Below, one piece after another: positions 18,698 through 29,128 of a stretch of DNA of 64,000 nucleotides; within the stretch, counting starts at the first letter, position 1, and each line of letters begins with the position of its first letter. The notes below the pieces were generated by a model, which was given only the letters and a program-made list of their open reading frames with translations, made no database searches and was not told the origin of the DNA. Origin of the DNA: Nonomuraea soli (lineage in GTDB: Bacteria > Actinomycetota > Actinomycetes > Streptosporangiales > Streptosporangiaceae); contig NZ_JACDUR010000002.1 of the NCBI RefSeq assembly GCF_013761175.1, forward strand, positions 310,001-374,000, written 5' to 3'. A program made the translations under genes and the position numbers.

Positions 18698-18733
18698 GCC
18701 CTCCCGATGAGCTTCTGCCTGTAACGATACCCA

Positions 18734-18766
18734 ACTTGTCTTAGGTCTGCCAGAGACTTGTCATAG
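18734..18766. promoter_or_regulatory. Direct repeat ACTTGTCWTAG in a divergent promoter region
   Basis: ACTTGTCTTAG (18734-18744) and ACTTGTCATAG (18756-18766) differ at one base and start 22 bp apart, about two helical turns. They lie between the radical SAM gene and the GntR-type gene. A regulator with two winged helices in tandem could occupy both copies on one face of the DNA (inference). Confidence 0.55.
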
Positions 18767-18827
18767 AACAGGTAAGCAGTGGGAGTCGGGCGGGGAGCCT
18801 GGAAATGAGACGTCTAGCCTGCGGTCC

Positions 18828-19292
18828 GTGCTCGACCCACAAGACCGTGTCCCGCTCTACCAGCAGCTCGCCGACCGGATTCGAAGCCGGATCGCAGACG
18901 GCGAACTGGAAGCAGGCGACCGGGTGCCGTCCGAGGCGGAGCTTGTGGCGGAGTACGGGGTGTCGAGGATCACGGCGCGCAAGTCCATCGGGTTGCTGCG
19001 CGAAGAGGGCGTGGTCTACACGCGGCAGGGCCAGGGGTCGTTCATCGGCCCCGAGGAGGCGCGGAAGGCCCGGCGTCGCCGCGGCCAGCGTTACGTCGAG
19101 ATCGCCGAGGATCTCGAACGCCGCATCCGTGACGAAGAGTGGCGACCGGAGCCGCCCCTGCCGTCGGAGCAGCGCTTCGCCCAGCACTACGACGTCTCGG
19201 TGTCGACGGTTCGCCGGGCGATAGCGATCCTGCGCGAACGGGGGATGCTGGTCACCGTGCCGGGCAAGGGTACCTATCTGGCGTGTGACTGA
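18828..19292 (+). CDS. GntR-type regulator with two tandem winged-helix domains and no effector domain
   Basis: A 154-aa protein. Residues about 7-70 are a GntR winged helix (PLYQQLADRI, PSEAELVAEYGVSR, GQGSFIG). Residues about 86-152 repeat the same fold (YVEIAEDLERRI, PSEQRFAQHYDVSVST, PGKGTYLA), joined by a basic linker KARRRRGQR. There is no UTRA, FCD or aminotransferase module. The GTG start lies 7 nt after TAGCCT (18815-18820), so the mRNA is probably leaderless. It likely binds the direct repeat at 18734-18766 and controls itself and the divergent radical SAM gene. Confidence 0.85.
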   Translation: MLDPQDRVPLYQQLADRIRSRIADGELEAGDRVPSEAELVAEYGVSRITARKSIGLLREEGVVYTRQGQGSFIGPEEARKARRRRGQRYVEIAEDLERRIRDEEWRPEPPLPSEQRFAQHYDVSVSTVRRAIAILRERGMLVTVPGKGTYLACD

Positions 19293-19392
19293 TCCCGCAC
19301 GTTCGCCCAGTCAGACCGATCTCCAGGATTTCCCGCCTGTCCAGGTCACGGCGCGTTACAGTCAGCCAACGCGCGACCGACAGGAGACCGCC

Positions 19393-20148
19393 GTGGCCAT
19401 TGACCTGGTCTTAAGGGGCGAATGGGACGCTCGTCCACCCCAAGGGAGCTACACGCAACTCGACTCCACCCGCGGCGTCAAGGTGCACTACACCGGCGGC
19501 CACGTCGACCCCGGCCTGGCCACCGACCACAGCAGGTGCGTGGCCCTCGTCCAGGCGATCCAGAACCACCACATGGACGGCAACGGCTGGCTGGACATCG
19601 GCTACAGCTATGTCGCGTGTCCGCATCGGGAGGTCTTCGAGGGCCGCGGCCTCTACCACCTGCCCGCGGCCAACGGCGCCGGGCTCAACGCCGGGCACTA
19701 CGCCGTCCTGGGCCTCGTCGGCTCCACCGGCCTGGTCACCCCGCCCGACGGGCTCCTGCACGGCGTGCGCGACGCCATCGAGTTCCTGCGCGAGAAGGGC
19801 AACGCGGGCAACGAGATCAAGGGGCACCGCGACGGCTACGCCACCGACTGCCCCGGCGACAAGCTGTACGCGTGGGTGCGACGCGGGGCGCCGCGGCCGG
19901 GAGGCGAGGGCGGGCCGCCCGAGTTCCCCGGACGCCTGCTGCGGTATCCGCCGGTCATGCGCGGCGACGACGTGCGCACCTGGCAGCGCCAGATGGTGCG
20001 GCGGGGCTGGGAGCTGACGGCCGACGGCGCCTACGGCGCGCAGTCGCGTGACGTGTGCCGCCGCTTCCAGCGCAGCGTGGGCATCGAGGACGACGGCATC
20101 GTGGGTCCCCTGACGTGGACGCTGACCTGGGGTACCCCTCAATCCTGA
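19393..20148 (+). CDS. Peptidoglycan-recognition-type N-acetylmuramoyl-L-alanine amidase with peptidoglycan-binding domain
   Basis: A 251-aa protein. Residues about 5-165 are an amidase_2/PGRP domain: zinc ligands are the His in KVHYTGG, the His in KGHRDG and the Cys in TDCPGDKLY. Residues about 180-248 form a PG_binding_1 domain (RGDDVRTWQRQM, DGAYGAQSRDVCRRFQ). It cleaves the MurNAc to L-Ala bond. No signal peptide is seen. GTG 19393 is chosen for AGGAG at 19382-19386. A start at 19285 overlapping gntR is possible but would add 36 residues outside the fold. Confidence 0.87.
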   Translation: MAIDLVLRGEWDARPPQGSYTQLDSTRGVKVHYTGGHVDPGLATDHSRCVALVQAIQNHHMDGNGWLDIGYSYVACPHREVFEGRGLYHLPAANGAGLNAGHYAVLGLVGSTGLVTPPDGLLHGVRDAIEFLREKGNAGNEIKGHRDGYATDCPGDKLYAWVRRGAPRPGGEGGPPEFPGRLLRYPPVMRGDDVRTWQRQMVRRGWELTADGAYGAQSRDVCRRFQRSVGIEDDGIVGPLTWTLTWGTPQS

Positions 20149-20190
20149 CCCCGGAGCCTTGTTCGGGCGGCGATCGCTTACCATCCGAAC

Positions 20191-21864
20191 ATGGAACTGG
20201 CGGCGGACTTCACCCCCACGACCCGCGAGGACTGGCGCGCCCTGGCCCTCGCGGTGTTGCGCAAGTCCGGGGCGGCGGACATCGCCGATCCCGAGGACTT
20301 CCTGGCCACCCCGACCTACGACGGGATCCGGATCGCCCCGCTCTACGACTGTTCCGACCTGCCCGAGGGCTCGCAACTGCGACCGGCGGGGCGCGGATGG
20401 GACATCCGGCAGCGCCACGCCGTGGCCGACCCGGAGGCGGTCATGGCCGACCTGGAGAACGGCGTCACCTCGCTGTGGCTGGCCCTGCCGCCCGACGCCC
20501 TTCCCGGCGTGCTCAAGGACGTGCTGCTCGACCTGGCACCCGTCGTGCTGCAGGCTGGCCCCGACACGGCACGGGCCGCCGAGGTGCTGTTCGCGCTGGC
20601 CGCCGAGCGGGGCACCCCGTTGTCGGGCACGCTGGGCGCGACGCTGGAGACGCCCGAGCTGGTGGAGCTGGCGCGCCGCTGCGCCGACGAACACCCAGGT
20701 CTGCGCGCCGTGGTCGTCGACGCCACGCCGTACCACGACGCGGGCGCGAGCGACGTGGAGGAGCTCGGCTGCTCGATGGCGCTGGGGGTGGCGCACCTGC
20801 GCGCGCTCACCGCGGGCGGGCTGAGCGTGCGGGAGGCGCTCGGGCAGCTGGAGTTCCGCTACTGCGCCACCGCCGACCAGTTCGCCACGATCGCCAAGCT
20901 GCGCGCCGCGCGCCGCCTGTGGGCCCGCGTCGCCGAGGCGTGCGGCGCCGCCGGTGAAGGCGTCCAGGTGCAGCACGCGGTCACCTCCTCGGCGATGATG
21001 ACCGCCCGAGACCCGTGGGTGAACATGCTCCGCACGACGCTCGCGTGCTTCGGCGCCGGGGTCGGCGGCGCAGACGCGGTCACCGTGCAGCCGTTCGACG
21101 CCGTGCTCGGCCTGCCCGACGCCTTCTCCCGCCGGATCGCCCGCAACACCCAGTCGCTGCTGCTGGAGGAGTCGTCACTGGGCCGCGTGGCCGACGCGGC
21201 GGGCGGCTCCTGGTACGTGGAGCGGCTCACCCACGACCTGGCCGTCGCCGCCTGGGCGTGGTTCCAGGAGATCGAGGCCGCGGGCGAGGGCGCCGCCGCG
21301 CTGATCGAGGAGCGGATCGCCGCCACCCGCTCCAGGCGCGACGACGACATCGCGCACCGGCGCCTGCCTCTCACCGGGGTGAGCGAGTTCCCCGACGTCG
21401 ACGAGCGGCCGGTGATCCGCTCCGGCGAGGGCGTGCACGCCGCCCGCTACGCCGAGCCGTACGAACGGCTGCGTGACGCCGCCGACGCGCAGGACGAGCG
21501 GCCGAAGGTGTTCCTGGCCACCATCGGGCCCGTGGCGGTGCACACCGCGCGTGCCTCGTTCGCCTCCAACCTGTTCCGCGCCGGCGGCCTGGCCGTCGAG
21601 AGCGCCGGAGCCGGCGCCGACCCCGAGCGGATCGCCGCCGCCTTCGCCGCCGCCGGCACGCCCGTGGCGTGCCTGTGCTCCAGCGACAAGCTGTACGGCG
21701 AGCAGGCCGAAGCCGTGGCGGCGGCGCTCAGAAAGGCCGGGGCAAGGAAGATCTGGCTGGCGGGCAAGGGCTCCTACGCTGGGGTCGACGCCAACCTCTT
21801 CGCCGGATGCGACGCGCTGGGCGTGCTGCGCGAGACCTTCGAGGACCTGGGAGTGCAGCTGTGA
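20191..21864 (+). CDS. mutA: Methylmalonyl-CoA mutase small (beta) subunit
   Basis: A 557-aa subunit of the heterodimeric B12 mutase that interconverts methylmalonyl-CoA and succinyl-CoA. It has the TIM-barrel half of the family ([13 protein letters not shown] near residue 45, [31 protein letters not shown]) and a C-terminal B12-like domain lacking the DxHxxG cobalt-ligand motif, as expected for MutA. TACCAT (20179-20184) lies 6 nt before the ATG, so it is probably leaderless. Its stop overlaps the mutB GTG (GTGA). Confidence 0.94.
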   Translation: MELAADFTPTTREDWRALALAVLRKSGAADIADPEDFLATPTYDGIRIAPLYDCSDLPEGSQLRPAGRGWDIRQRHAVADPEAVMADLENGVTSLWLALPPDALPGVLKDVLLDLAPVVLQAGPDTARAAEVLFALAAERGTPLSGTLGATLETPELVELARRCADEHPGLRAVVVDATPYHDAGASDVEELGCSMALGVAHLRALTAGGLSVREALGQLEFRYCATADQFATIAKLRAARRLWARVAEACGAAGEGVQVQHAVTSSAMMTARDPWVNMLRTTLACFGAGVGGADAVTVQPFDAVLGLPDAFSRRIARNTQSLLLEESSLGRVADAAGGSWYVERLTHDLAVAAWAWFQEIEAAGEGAAALIEERIAATRSRRDDDIAHRRLPLTGVSEFPDVDERPVIRSGEGVHAARYAEPYERLRDAADAQDERPKVFLATIGPVAVHTARASFASNLFRAGGLAVESAGAGADPERIAAAFAAAGTPVACLCSSDKLYGEQAEAVAAALRKAGARKIWLAGKGSYAGVDANLFAGCDALGVLRETFEDLGVQL

Positions 21865-23993
21865 CGATCCCCGACTTCACCCGCATCGACTACGCCCCCG
21901 CCGCGCCCGCGGCGCTCGGCGCCCCGGTGGAGGGCCAGGCGTGGGAGACGCCGGAGGGCATCGAGGTCAAGCCGGTCTACGACGCCGCCGACCTCGACGG
22001 TCTCGACTTCCTGCGCACCTATCCCGGCGCGGCGCCGTACCTGCGCGGGCCGTACCCCACGATGTACGTCAACCAGCCGTGGACGGTGCGGCAGTACGCC
22101 GGATTCTCCACCGCCGAGGAGTCGAACGCCTTCTACCGCCGCAACCTGGCCGCCGGGCAGAAGGGGCTGAGCGTCGCCTTCGACCTGGCCACCCACCGCG
22201 GCTACGACTCCGACCACCCGCGCGTGGCCGGCGACGTGGGCATGGCGGGCGTGGCGATCGACTCCATCTACGACATGCGCCAGCTGTTCGACGGCATCCC
22301 GCTCGACCGCATGAGCGTGTCGATGACCATGAACGGGGCGGTGCTGCCGATCCTGGCGCTCTACATCGTCGCCGCCGAGGAGCAGGGGGTGTCGCCCGCG
22401 CAGCTGGCCGGGACCATCCAGAACGACATCCTCAAGGAGTTCATGGTCCGCAACACCTACATCTATCCGCCTTCGCCGTCGATGCGGATCATCTCGGACA
22501 TCTTCGCCTACGCCAGCCGCGAGATGCCGCGCTTCAACCCGATCAGCATCTCCGGCTACCACATCCAGGAGGCCGGGGCCACCTGCGACCTGGAGCTCGC
22601 CTACACCCTGGCCGACGGCGTGGAGTATCTGCGTGCGGGCATCGGGGCGGGGCTCGACGTCGACTCCTTCGCGCCCAGGCTGAGCTTCTTCTGGTGCGTC
22701 GGGATGAACTTCTTCATGGAGGTGGCCAAGCTGCGCGCGGCTCGCCTGCTGTGGGCCAAGCTCGTCTCCGGCTTCCACCCGAAGAACCCCAAGTCGCTGT
22801 CGCTGCGCACCCACTGCCAGACCTCCGGCTGGTCGCTGACCGCCCAGGACGTCTACAACAACGTCGCCCGCACCTGCATCGAGGCGATGGCTGCCACCCA
22901 GGGCCACACCCAGTCGCTGCACACCAACGCCCTCGACGAGGCGCTCGCGCTGCCCGGCGACTTCTCCGCCCGCATCGCCCGCAACACCCAGCTGCTGCTG
23001 CAGCAGGAGTCGGGCACCACCCGCCCGATCGACCCGTGGGGCGGCAGCTTCTACGTCGAGCGTCTCACCCACGACCTGGCCGCCAAGGCCTGGGAGCACA
23101 TCCAGGAGGTCGAGCGCGCCGGCGGCATGGCCAGGGCGATCGACCAAGGGCTGCCCAAGCTCCGCATCGAGGAGGCCGCCGCCCGCACCCAGGCGCGCAT
23201 CGACTCGGGCCGCCAGCCGGTCATCGGCGTCAACAAGTACCGTCCCGAGGCCGACGAGCCGATCGAGGTGCTCAAGGTCGACAACAGCGCCGTGCGCGCC
23301 CAGCAGCTCGACAAGCTGCGGCGGCTGCGCGAGGAACGCGACCAGGGCGCGGTAGACGAGGCGCTGGAGGCCCTGACCAAGGGCGCCGCGAGCGACGACA
23401 ACCTGCTGGAGCTGGCCATCCGCGCCGCCCGCGCCAAGGCAACCGTCGGGGAGATCTCCGACGCGCTGGAGAAGGTGTTCGGCCGCCACGCCGGTCAGAT
23501 CCGTACCATCTCCGGTGTGTATCGAGACGAGGCCGGGCCCGTGCGCAACATCGAGCTCGTCCGGCAGGCGGCGGCCGACTTCGAGGCCGCCGAGGGACGC
23601 CGCCCCCGCATCCTGGTCGCCAAGATGGGGCAGGACGGCCACGACCGCGGCCAGAAGGTGATCGCCACCGCCTTCGCCGACCTCGGCTTCGACGTCGACG
23701 TCGGCCCGCTGTTCCAGACGCCGGAGGAGGTCGCGCGCCAGGCCGTCGAGGCCGATGTGCACATCGTCGGCGTCTCCACGCTGGCGGCGGGGCACCTGAC
23801 CCTGGTACCCGCGCTCAAGCAGGCGCTCGACGAGCTCGACGCGGGCGACATCATGATCGTCGTGGGCGGGGTGATCCCGCCCGGCGACTTCGACGAGCTG
23901 CGCGCGGCGGGCGCGGCGGCGATCTTCCCGCCGGGCACGGTCATCGCCGACGCCGCGCTCGGGTTGCTCAAGGACCTGCGCGAACGGCTCTAG
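21861..23993 (+). CDS. mutB: Methylmalonyl-CoA mutase large (alpha) subunit
   Basis: The 710-aa catalytic subunit. The N-terminal TIM barrel has the usual [17 protein letters not shown] start, substrate-pocket segments [17 protein letters not shown], and [13 protein letters not shown]. The C-terminal cobalamin domain carries [13 protein letters not shown], the DxHxxG motif that supplies the lower axial His. GTG 21861 overlaps the mutA stop. In relatives the MeaB chaperone gene usually follows directly; here a convergent kinase gene overlaps the stop by 4 bp and meaB lies about 18 kb further on. Confidence 0.96.
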   Translation: MTIPDFTRIDYAPAAPAALGAPVEGQAWETPEGIEVKPVYDAADLDGLDFLRTYPGAAPYLRGPYPTMYVNQPWTVRQYAGFSTAEESNAFYRRNLAAGQKGLSVAFDLATHRGYDSDHPRVAGDVGMAGVAIDSIYDMRQLFDGIPLDRMSVSMTMNGAVLPILALYIVAAEEQGVSPAQLAGTIQNDILKEFMVRNTYIYPPSPSMRIISDIFAYASREMPRFNPISISGYHIQEAGATCDLELAYTLADGVEYLRAGIGAGLDVDSFAPRLSFFWCVGMNFFMEVAKLRAARLLWAKLVSGFHPKNPKSLSLRTHCQTSGWSLTAQDVYNNVARTCIEAMAATQGHTQSLHTNALDEALALPGDFSARIARNTQLLLQQESGTTRPIDPWGGSFYVERLTHDLAAKAWEHIQEVERAGGMARAIDQGLPKLRIEEAAARTQARIDSGRQPVIGVNKYRPEADEPIEVLKVDNSAVRAQQLDKLRRLREERDQGAVDEALEALTKGAASDDNLLELAIRAARAKATVGEISDALEKVFGRHAGQIRTISGVYRDEAGPVRNIELVRQAAADFEAAEGRRPRILVAKMGQDGHDRGQKVIATAFADLGFDVDVGPLFQTPEEVARQAVEADVHIVGVSTLAAGHLTLVPALKQALDELDAGDIMIVVGGVIPPGDFDELRAAGAAAIFPPGTVIADAALGLLKDLRERL

Positions 23994-25753
23994 CCCTCGG
24001 CCGGATGCGTGGCCACCACCTTGCCGGTCAGGGTGGTGGCCAGGTAGCCGCCGCCGTACTTGTCGCTCAGGTAGAAGCCGAGCGCCGGTTCGCCGCGGTT
24101 GTTGAAGACCCACTCGGCCCACATCACCATGTAGCGGCTGGTGGGCTTGTCGACGTTGAGCACCTTGTCGGCCCGCTTGAAGCCGTCGATCATCACCTTC
24201 CAGTCGACCTTGGCCAGGTCGACGGGCTCGCCGCCGCGGGTCCACGTGCCGCTGGAGCCCGGCTCCAGGAGACCGCCGCGGAAGGTGAGGCTGTCGTAGG
24301 CCTTCTTGCGGCCCTTGACCGGCACGCTGACGCTGATGTGCTGCGGGTAGACCGTCAGGTCGTAGGCCCTGGTGTCGCCGCGTTCGTCCTTCAGCGCCGC
24401 GATGACGGCCGCCATGCCCGCGGGGGACAGCAGGGTGCCGGGCGCCTCGGTGGTCTCCTCCTCCGTCGGCTCCGTCGAGGGCTTGTCGACGGCGACGGGG
24501 GTGCGTGAGGGCAGGGTGAGGCTCGTCGGGTCGGCGGTGACGGTCGTGGAGGGTCCGTCCAGGAGGCCCGGCAGCACGTAGAGCCCGGCGGCGGCCAGGG
24601 CGGCGACCAGGACCGTTCCCACGATCACCGCGGGGGCCTTGGAGCGGCGGCCGCTGATCTGGGTCGGCGCCAGGTGGTCGCCGTAGTACGGCTTGGGCCC
24701 GGGGTACTGCGGCGCGCCGTACCCCGGCATCGGCGACCCCGCGGTGGGCGCCCCGTGCACGGGCGAAACGTAGGAGGGCACGCCGTGCTGCGGGGCTCCG
24801 TGCTGCGGCACTCCGTGCTGCGGGGCGCCGTAGAGCGGCGCGCCCGGCGCGCCGTACGGGCCGGGCACGGGCGTGCCCTGGCCGGGCGTGGGCGGGCCGC
24901 CGAAGGCGGGGCCGCCCGGCTGCGGCGGGGTGTACGGCAGGACGGAAGGTGCGGCCGTCGCCTGTCCCGACACGATCGCGGTCAGCTGCTGCTCGATCCA
25001 CTCGGCCGGAGGGCGCGTGGACGGCTCCGGCTGCAGCACCGCCTGGAAGACGGGAGCCAGTGGCCCGGCGTTGGCGGCGGGCGGGATGCGCCCGTTGAGC
25101 ACGGCGGCGAGCGTCGCCATCGTCGTGTCGCGGCGGAAGGGGTTGCGCCCCTCGACGGCGACGTACAGCAGCAGCACCAGCGACCAGTAGTCGGAGGACG
25201 CCTCGCCCTCGATGCCGCGCAGCCGCTCCGGCGCCATGTACTCAGGCGAGCCGATGATCTCCCCGGTGCCGGTGAGGCCGGGGGAGTCGCCCAGCGCGGC
25301 GATGCCGAAGTCGGTCAGCACGGGGCTGCCGTCGGCGCGCAGCAGCACGTTGGCGGGCTTGACGTCGCGGTGCAGGATGCCCGCCTCGTGGGCGGTGCGC
25401 AGCGCGGCGACGATGCCGCGCCCGACGCGGGCCGCCTCCACCGGGTCGAGCGGGCCGTGCGCCAGCCGGTCGGCCAGCGAGCCGCCCTGCACCAGCTCCA
25501 TCACCAGCCAGGGATGCTCGGGTGTCTCCACGATGTGGTGGATGGTCACGACGTTGGGGTGATGGATGCGCGCCAGCGCCCTGGCCTCGCGCAGCACCCG
25601 CTCGCGCACCATGCCCGAGTCGACCGAGTCGGGGGTGCGGACCTCCTTCAGCGCCACCTCGCGGTGGAGTGCGAGGTCGCGCGCTCGCCAGACGGTGCCC
25701 ATCCCGCCGCTGCCGAGCCGCTCGACCAGCTCGAAGCGACCGTCGATGACCAT
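23990..25753 (-). CDS. Membrane-anchored Ser/Thr protein kinase with Pro/Gly/His-rich linker
   Basis: A 587-aa Hanks kinase. The kinase domain is at about residues 7-265: [11 protein letters not shown] loop, ALKEV lysine, [11 protein letters not shown] catalytic loop, [20 protein letters not shown] low-complexity linker (about 270-370) includes a four-unit [10 protein letters not shown] repeat. One transmembrane helix (about 383-403) precedes an extracytoplasmic domain of about 180 residues with no recognised fold. TACGCT lies 7 nt before the ATG on this strand, a leaderless arrangement. It is convergent with mutB. Confidence 0.9.
   Translation of the reverse strand: MVIDGRFELVERLGSGGMGTVWRARDLALHREVALKEVRTPDSVDSGMVRERVLREARALARIHHPNVVTIHHIVETPEHPWLVMELVQGGSLADRLAHGPLDPVEAARVGRGIVAALRTAHEAGILHRDVKPANVLLRADGSPVLTDFGIAALGDSPGLTGTGEIIGSPEYMAPERLRGIEGEASSDYWSLVLLLYVAVEGRNPFRRDTTMATLAAVLNGRIPPAANAGPLAPVFQAVLQPEPSTRPPAEWIEQQLTAIVSGQATAAPSVLPYTPPQPGGPAFGGPPTPGQGTPVPGPYGAPGAPLYGAPQHGVPQHGAPQHGVPSYVSPVHGAPTAGSPMPGYGAPQYPGPKPYYGDHLAPTQISGRRSKAPAVIVGTVLVAALAAAGLYVLPGLLDGPSTTVTADPTSLTLPSRTPVAVDKPSTEPTEEETTEAPGTLLSPAGMAAVIAALKDERGDTRAYDLTVYPQHISVSVPVKGRKKAYDSLTFRGGLLEPGSSGTWTRGGEPVDLAKVDWKVMIDGFKRADKVLNVDKPTSRYMVMWAEWVFNNRGEPALGFYLSDKYGGGYLATTLTGKVVATHPAEG
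24779..24838 (-). repeat. 15-bp tandem repeat inside the kinase linker
   Basis: Four 15-bp units (consensus around GGCTCCGTGCTGCGG on the plus strand) encode alternating GAPQH and GVPQH pentapeptides. Units two and three differ at two bases; the fourth is more diverged. Confidence 0.75.
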
Positions 25754-25873
25754 GCGGGACAGCGTACTGAGTCATCGGGACAATAGGGAGATCCTCCTCT
25801 ACTGTTTGCGCCGTCGAGCGCCACGATCGGCAGGGTGCCAACAGCGATGTGCTTGTTGAGGGCAAGGACGGCA

Positions 25874-27067
25874 TCAGGGCAGCTCAGAACGCGAGGCCAA
25901 CGTGACGATCCGATCGGCGATGTTCGTGATCTGCTGCTTGATGTCGGCTACGGGCGCGGCAAGGTCAAGCGTATGCTCCGCCAGAAGCATCGGTGGCATG
26001 TGAATCCGGAACTCCCGCCGTGCTGTCGTCTTTCCGCCGGCGTAGACGATGTGCCCCTGGGCGCAGCTGAGACGGCCGCAATAGGCCAACATCTGATACC
26101 GGTAGTGCGCGACCGGCTTCGCGGAGGTGTATTTAGCGTCGATTACCGCGAGCGTGGTGTCACCCTCGAACCATCGCACATCCGGATGGATCTCGATGGC
26201 GCCGCCGGTGTCCAGAGGGAACGTCTCCTGGGCCTTCACCTGCCCGCCGTGCTTAGTGAGCAGAGGGCGAAGCGCGTTCTCCAGGAAGTCTTCGAGGACC
26301 TTGTCCATGTCGATGATCAGTCCGCTGGCGGCGATAGAACCGACGCCGCACGCGACGTACTCGAAGGAGCCGTCCCGCAGGACGAGATCCGCCAGGCCGA
26401 GTGCAGTGCGATAGGGCAAATTGTCCGGTGTCGGACTCCACGTGGCATGGACACTGGGATGAGGTACCGCCAAGCGGATACGGGCGAGGAGATCGTGTAG
26501 TCGCCTCTCTGCTTCGGCGTCCTGGCAGGGCACGGTCAGCAGATGTTCCGCCGCGGCCCGCAGCACGGCTGTCTCTCCGGTATCTGAGGTCAGCTGATGG
26601 TAGGTGACCTCGGCGGGATACAGATGTCCGCCATGCTTGCGGAGCTGATCCGCCTCCCTGATTCGACCCCTGATGACAGGTGACGTCCGCGATACGGGGC
26701 GGTAGGCACTGGGCAGGCCGTGTACGAGAGCCTGATCCACCGCCCTCAGGAAGGTGTAGGAGACGAGCGGAAGCAGCCCGGTGTCTTCGACGGTGGACAC
26801 ATCAGGCTCTCGCCACTTGTCCTCCAGCCTGGCGTAGGCGAACCCCAAGAGGAAGGCGAGGCGGCTGATCGCCAGCTTCGGCTCAATGTGCAGCTCCAGG
26901 TCGGGAAAGCGGATGGAGCCGACCTTCCGTTTCGCCCTGAGCTCTGTTGTGCCGCGGCTGGTGCGGGCCTCGGTGATCTCCAGCTTCTTCAGCCGGTCCA
27001 AGGTCTGCCGGGAGACGCCGGGGGCGGGCTTCCATCCGCCTCCCTCTCTGAGGGTGACAGGCGTCAC
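25874..27067 (-). CDS. mcrC: McrC-family restriction protein (PD-(D/E)XK nuclease subunit)
   Basis: A 397-aa protein matching McrC: an N-terminal region with LHIEPKLAISRLAFLLGFA, a middle region ending in LIIDMDKVLEDFLENALRPLL, and the nuclease core IEIHPDVRWF then LAVIDAKYT (the D-xn-DAK catalytic set). McrC docks on McrB rings, stimulates GTP hydrolysis and supplies the nuclease. Its GTG overlaps the mcrB stop (GTGA, 27064-27067). It is the last gene of the five-gene defence operon. Confidence 0.9.
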   Translation of the reverse strand: MTPVTLREGGGWKPAPGVSRQTLDRLKKLEITEARTSRGTTELRAKRKVGSIRFPDLELHIEPKLAISRLAFLLGFAYARLEDKWREPDVSTVEDTGLLPLVSYTFLRAVDQALVHGLPSAYRPVSRTSPVIRGRIREADQLRKHGGHLYPAEVTYHQLTSDTGETAVLRAAAEHLLTVPCQDAEAERRLHDLLARIRLAVPHPSVHATWSPTPDNLPYRTALGLADLVLRDGSFEYVACGVGSIAASGLIIDMDKVLEDFLENALRPLLTKHGGQVKAQETFPLDTGGAIEIHPDVRWFEGDTTLAVIDAKYTSAKPVAHYRYQMLAYCGRLSCAQGHIVYAGGKTTARREFRIHMPPMLLAEHTLDLAAPVADIKQQITNIADRIVTLASRSELP

Positions 27068-29058
27068 GAGGAGCGTGCCTGGCGCAGGGCAGACAGGGTG
27101 TACTGCTCCAGAGCAGCCCGGTCCCCGGCATGCAGTTCGTGAAGGGCGGGCATGATCTGCGTGGCCCAGGCACGTTCCAGCCCGCCGTTATGGATGCTCT
27201 CGCGCATGAGATATGCGGGGCCGATCTTGAAGTCACGGTGCTGGATGAGGCGATTCAGCTGTTCGAGGCGGATCGCCGCCTCGTCAGGCAGATTCTTCGC
27301 GCGTAGCCACTCGGCGAGCAGGTCGCAGACTGGCCGCTCGTCGGGGTGGAGGGTCTTGAAGGCGAAGCGGCGCCGCATGGCTGCGTCGAGTTCTCGAGTC
27401 GATCGGTCTGCGGAGTTCATCGTGGCGATGATGACCAGATTGCGAGGCAGGATGAAAGGCTCCTCAGGGGAGTATTGCGTGGCCACGCTCTCGTCGCGGT
27501 AGTCGAGCAGAAAATAGAGTTCGCCGAAGACCAGAGGCAGGTTACAGCGGTTCAGCTCGTCGATGAGGAGGACGAACACCTGGTCGGGGTGGCGGCGAGC
27601 GGCGGTGACGATTGTACGGAGAGGCCCATCGCGTTTCACGTAGCGCATGCCACCTTCCCCGTCGTCGATCGGCCGGAACCCCTCGAAAAAGTCCTCGTAG
27701 GCATAGTTCGCGTGAAACTGGATGAAGGTAACATTTTGCGGCTTGCCGGCAGTGAGGTGCGCAGCCAGTTTGCGGGCCAAGTACGTCTTGCCGGTGCCCG
27801 GGGGACCGTCGAAGACGAGCTGCGGGCGCTCTCGTAGCAACTCCACACACTCCTGCAGCCACTCGGCAGGGAAGTACAGCTTCCGCGCGAAATCCTGGTC
27901 GATGTCAGGCAGGGTGAACGGCGCGGACGGCTCACGGTCGCCGACGAGCTCCAGCAGGTCAGGTACGGCGTCGGGCAGCTCGATGAGGTCGCCTGGGGGC
28001 GTCATCTTGGCGAACAAGGCAGCCGGGATGGAGTCATGGGGGATCGGTTGTCCGGCGAACCACTCAACTCGGCGGCGGAGGGTGGCGAGGGAGTTCGCCG
28101 AAGGCTTGAACCAGGGTGGGTCGGCAGTGAGCGTGCCGATGTGGTAGTCGGCATCGGTGTAGGTGACGACGAGGTCACCCGGGCTCATCTGGCTGAGGAA
28201 GGAGTAGACCTCGGTGGTCAGCTTGGTTCGTTCGCTGTAGGTGGCCACCTCGCCGTAGTCGTCCTCGACGGCCGCGTGCACCTCGGCCCTGCTGGCTCCC
28301 GGCGCCATCTCGCGCAGCAGGTGGGCGTGCAGAGAACAGAATCCATCCGCCAGCCACAGGGTAGCCAGGTTGTTGCCGGCGACATCGGACCTGAGCAGCC
28401 AGGCCCGCCGCAGCGTTTCGGGAGGCGCCAGCAACTGGCGCAGGTCTTCCCTGCCGAGCTGGTAGACGCGGTCAAAGTGGCCGTTCTGGTGTCGCAGTCC
28501 TTCGGCGGCCAGCTCATCCCACCACGCCTGAAAGCAGGAGGTATCGAGATTGGGAACGCGTCCGCCGCTCCCCAGGACCCGGCGCCATCCCGGCGGACGC
28601 TCGGCCTCCAGTAGAGCAGTGAGGTGGCGGGCGCTCACCTCGGCGATCGCGGCGACGTCGCTGTCGGCAGCCCAACGTCCCTCGGGTATGGCACCGGCGA
28701 GCTCGAAAGCCCGCCAGTAGGCGTGCTGCCGGTCCACCCAATGGTCGTATGCCTCCGCCAGAGCCGAGCCGAGCTCTTGCGGGGAGGGATGGACGCGCAA
28801 GGCAGCTCGCCCGGCTGAGGTGATCTCCCAGCGCTGGTCATCGCGGTAGACCCAGCCCGCCTTCACCAGATGATTGACCTGCACCCTGAGCAGGGCCCCG
28901 GCCGTGAGCCCGCCGGGGCCCACCCAGTCGTGCTCCACCTCGGGAGCGCGCTCACGGACGCGGGTCCACGCCTCGGCCGGGCTCAGCGAGCCGACGTCGC
29001 GCAACACGGTGAGGAGGGCGACACATGCCTTGGCGGCGAGCTGGTGCATCACGGCCAT
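27064..29058 (-). CDS. mcrB: McrB-type AAA+ GTPase with N-terminal winged-helix and PUA/EVE-like reader region
   Basis: A 664-aa protein in three parts. Residues 1-80 resemble a winged helix (Mrr-N-like). Residues about 215-320 resemble an EVE/PUA-type modified-base reader (RRAWLLRSDVAGNN, MSPGDLVVTYTDADYHIGTL). Residues about 385-640 are the McrB motor: Walker A DGPPGTGKTYLA (near 415), Walker B LLIDELNRCN, and the McrB signature TMNSADRS. ATG 29058 has GGAG 5 nt upstream. It should bind modified DNA and translocate with McrC. The reader assignment is inference; the motor is clear. Confidence 0.87.
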   Translation of the reverse strand: MAVMHQLAAKACVALLTVLRDVGSLSPAEAWTRVRERAPEVEHDWVGPGGLTAGALLRVQVNHLVKAGWVYRDDQRWEITSAGRAALRVHPSPQELGSALAEAYDHWVDRQHAYWRAFELAGAIPEGRWAADSDVAAIAEVSARHLTALLEAERPPGWRRVLGSGGRVPNLDTSCFQAWWDELAAEGLRHQNGHFDRVYQLGREDLRQLLAPPETLRRAWLLRSDVAGNNLATLWLADGFCSLHAHLLREMAPGASRAEVHAAVEDDYGEVATYSERTKLTTEVYSFLSQMSPGDLVVTYTDADYHIGTLTADPPWFKPSANSLATLRRRVEWFAGQPIPHDSIPAALFAKMTPPGDLIELPDAVPDLLELVGDREPSAPFTLPDIDQDFARKLYFPAEWLQECVELLRERPQLVFDGPPGTGKTYLARKLAAHLTAGKPQNVTFIQFHANYAYEDFFEGFRPIDDGEGGMRYVKRDGPLRTIVTAARRHPDQVFVLLIDELNRCNLPLVFGELYFLLDYRDESVATQYSPEEPFILPRNLVIIATMNSADRSTRELDAAMRRRFAFKTLHPDERPVCDLLAEWLRAKNLPDEAAIRLEQLNRLIQHRDFKIGPAYLMRESIHNGGLERAWATQIMPALHELHAGDRAALEQYTLSALRQARSS

Positions 29059-29128
29059 GACTACTCCGATCGAGGGGTGCCGGAGGTGCGGGGCAGGCTC
29101 TGACCATGGCAGATGCGACGGACACTTT

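Noticed and set aside
24779..24838. CRISPR-like array
   Set aside because: The 15-bp units are contiguous, without spacers, and encode a [10 protein letters not shown] protein repeat.
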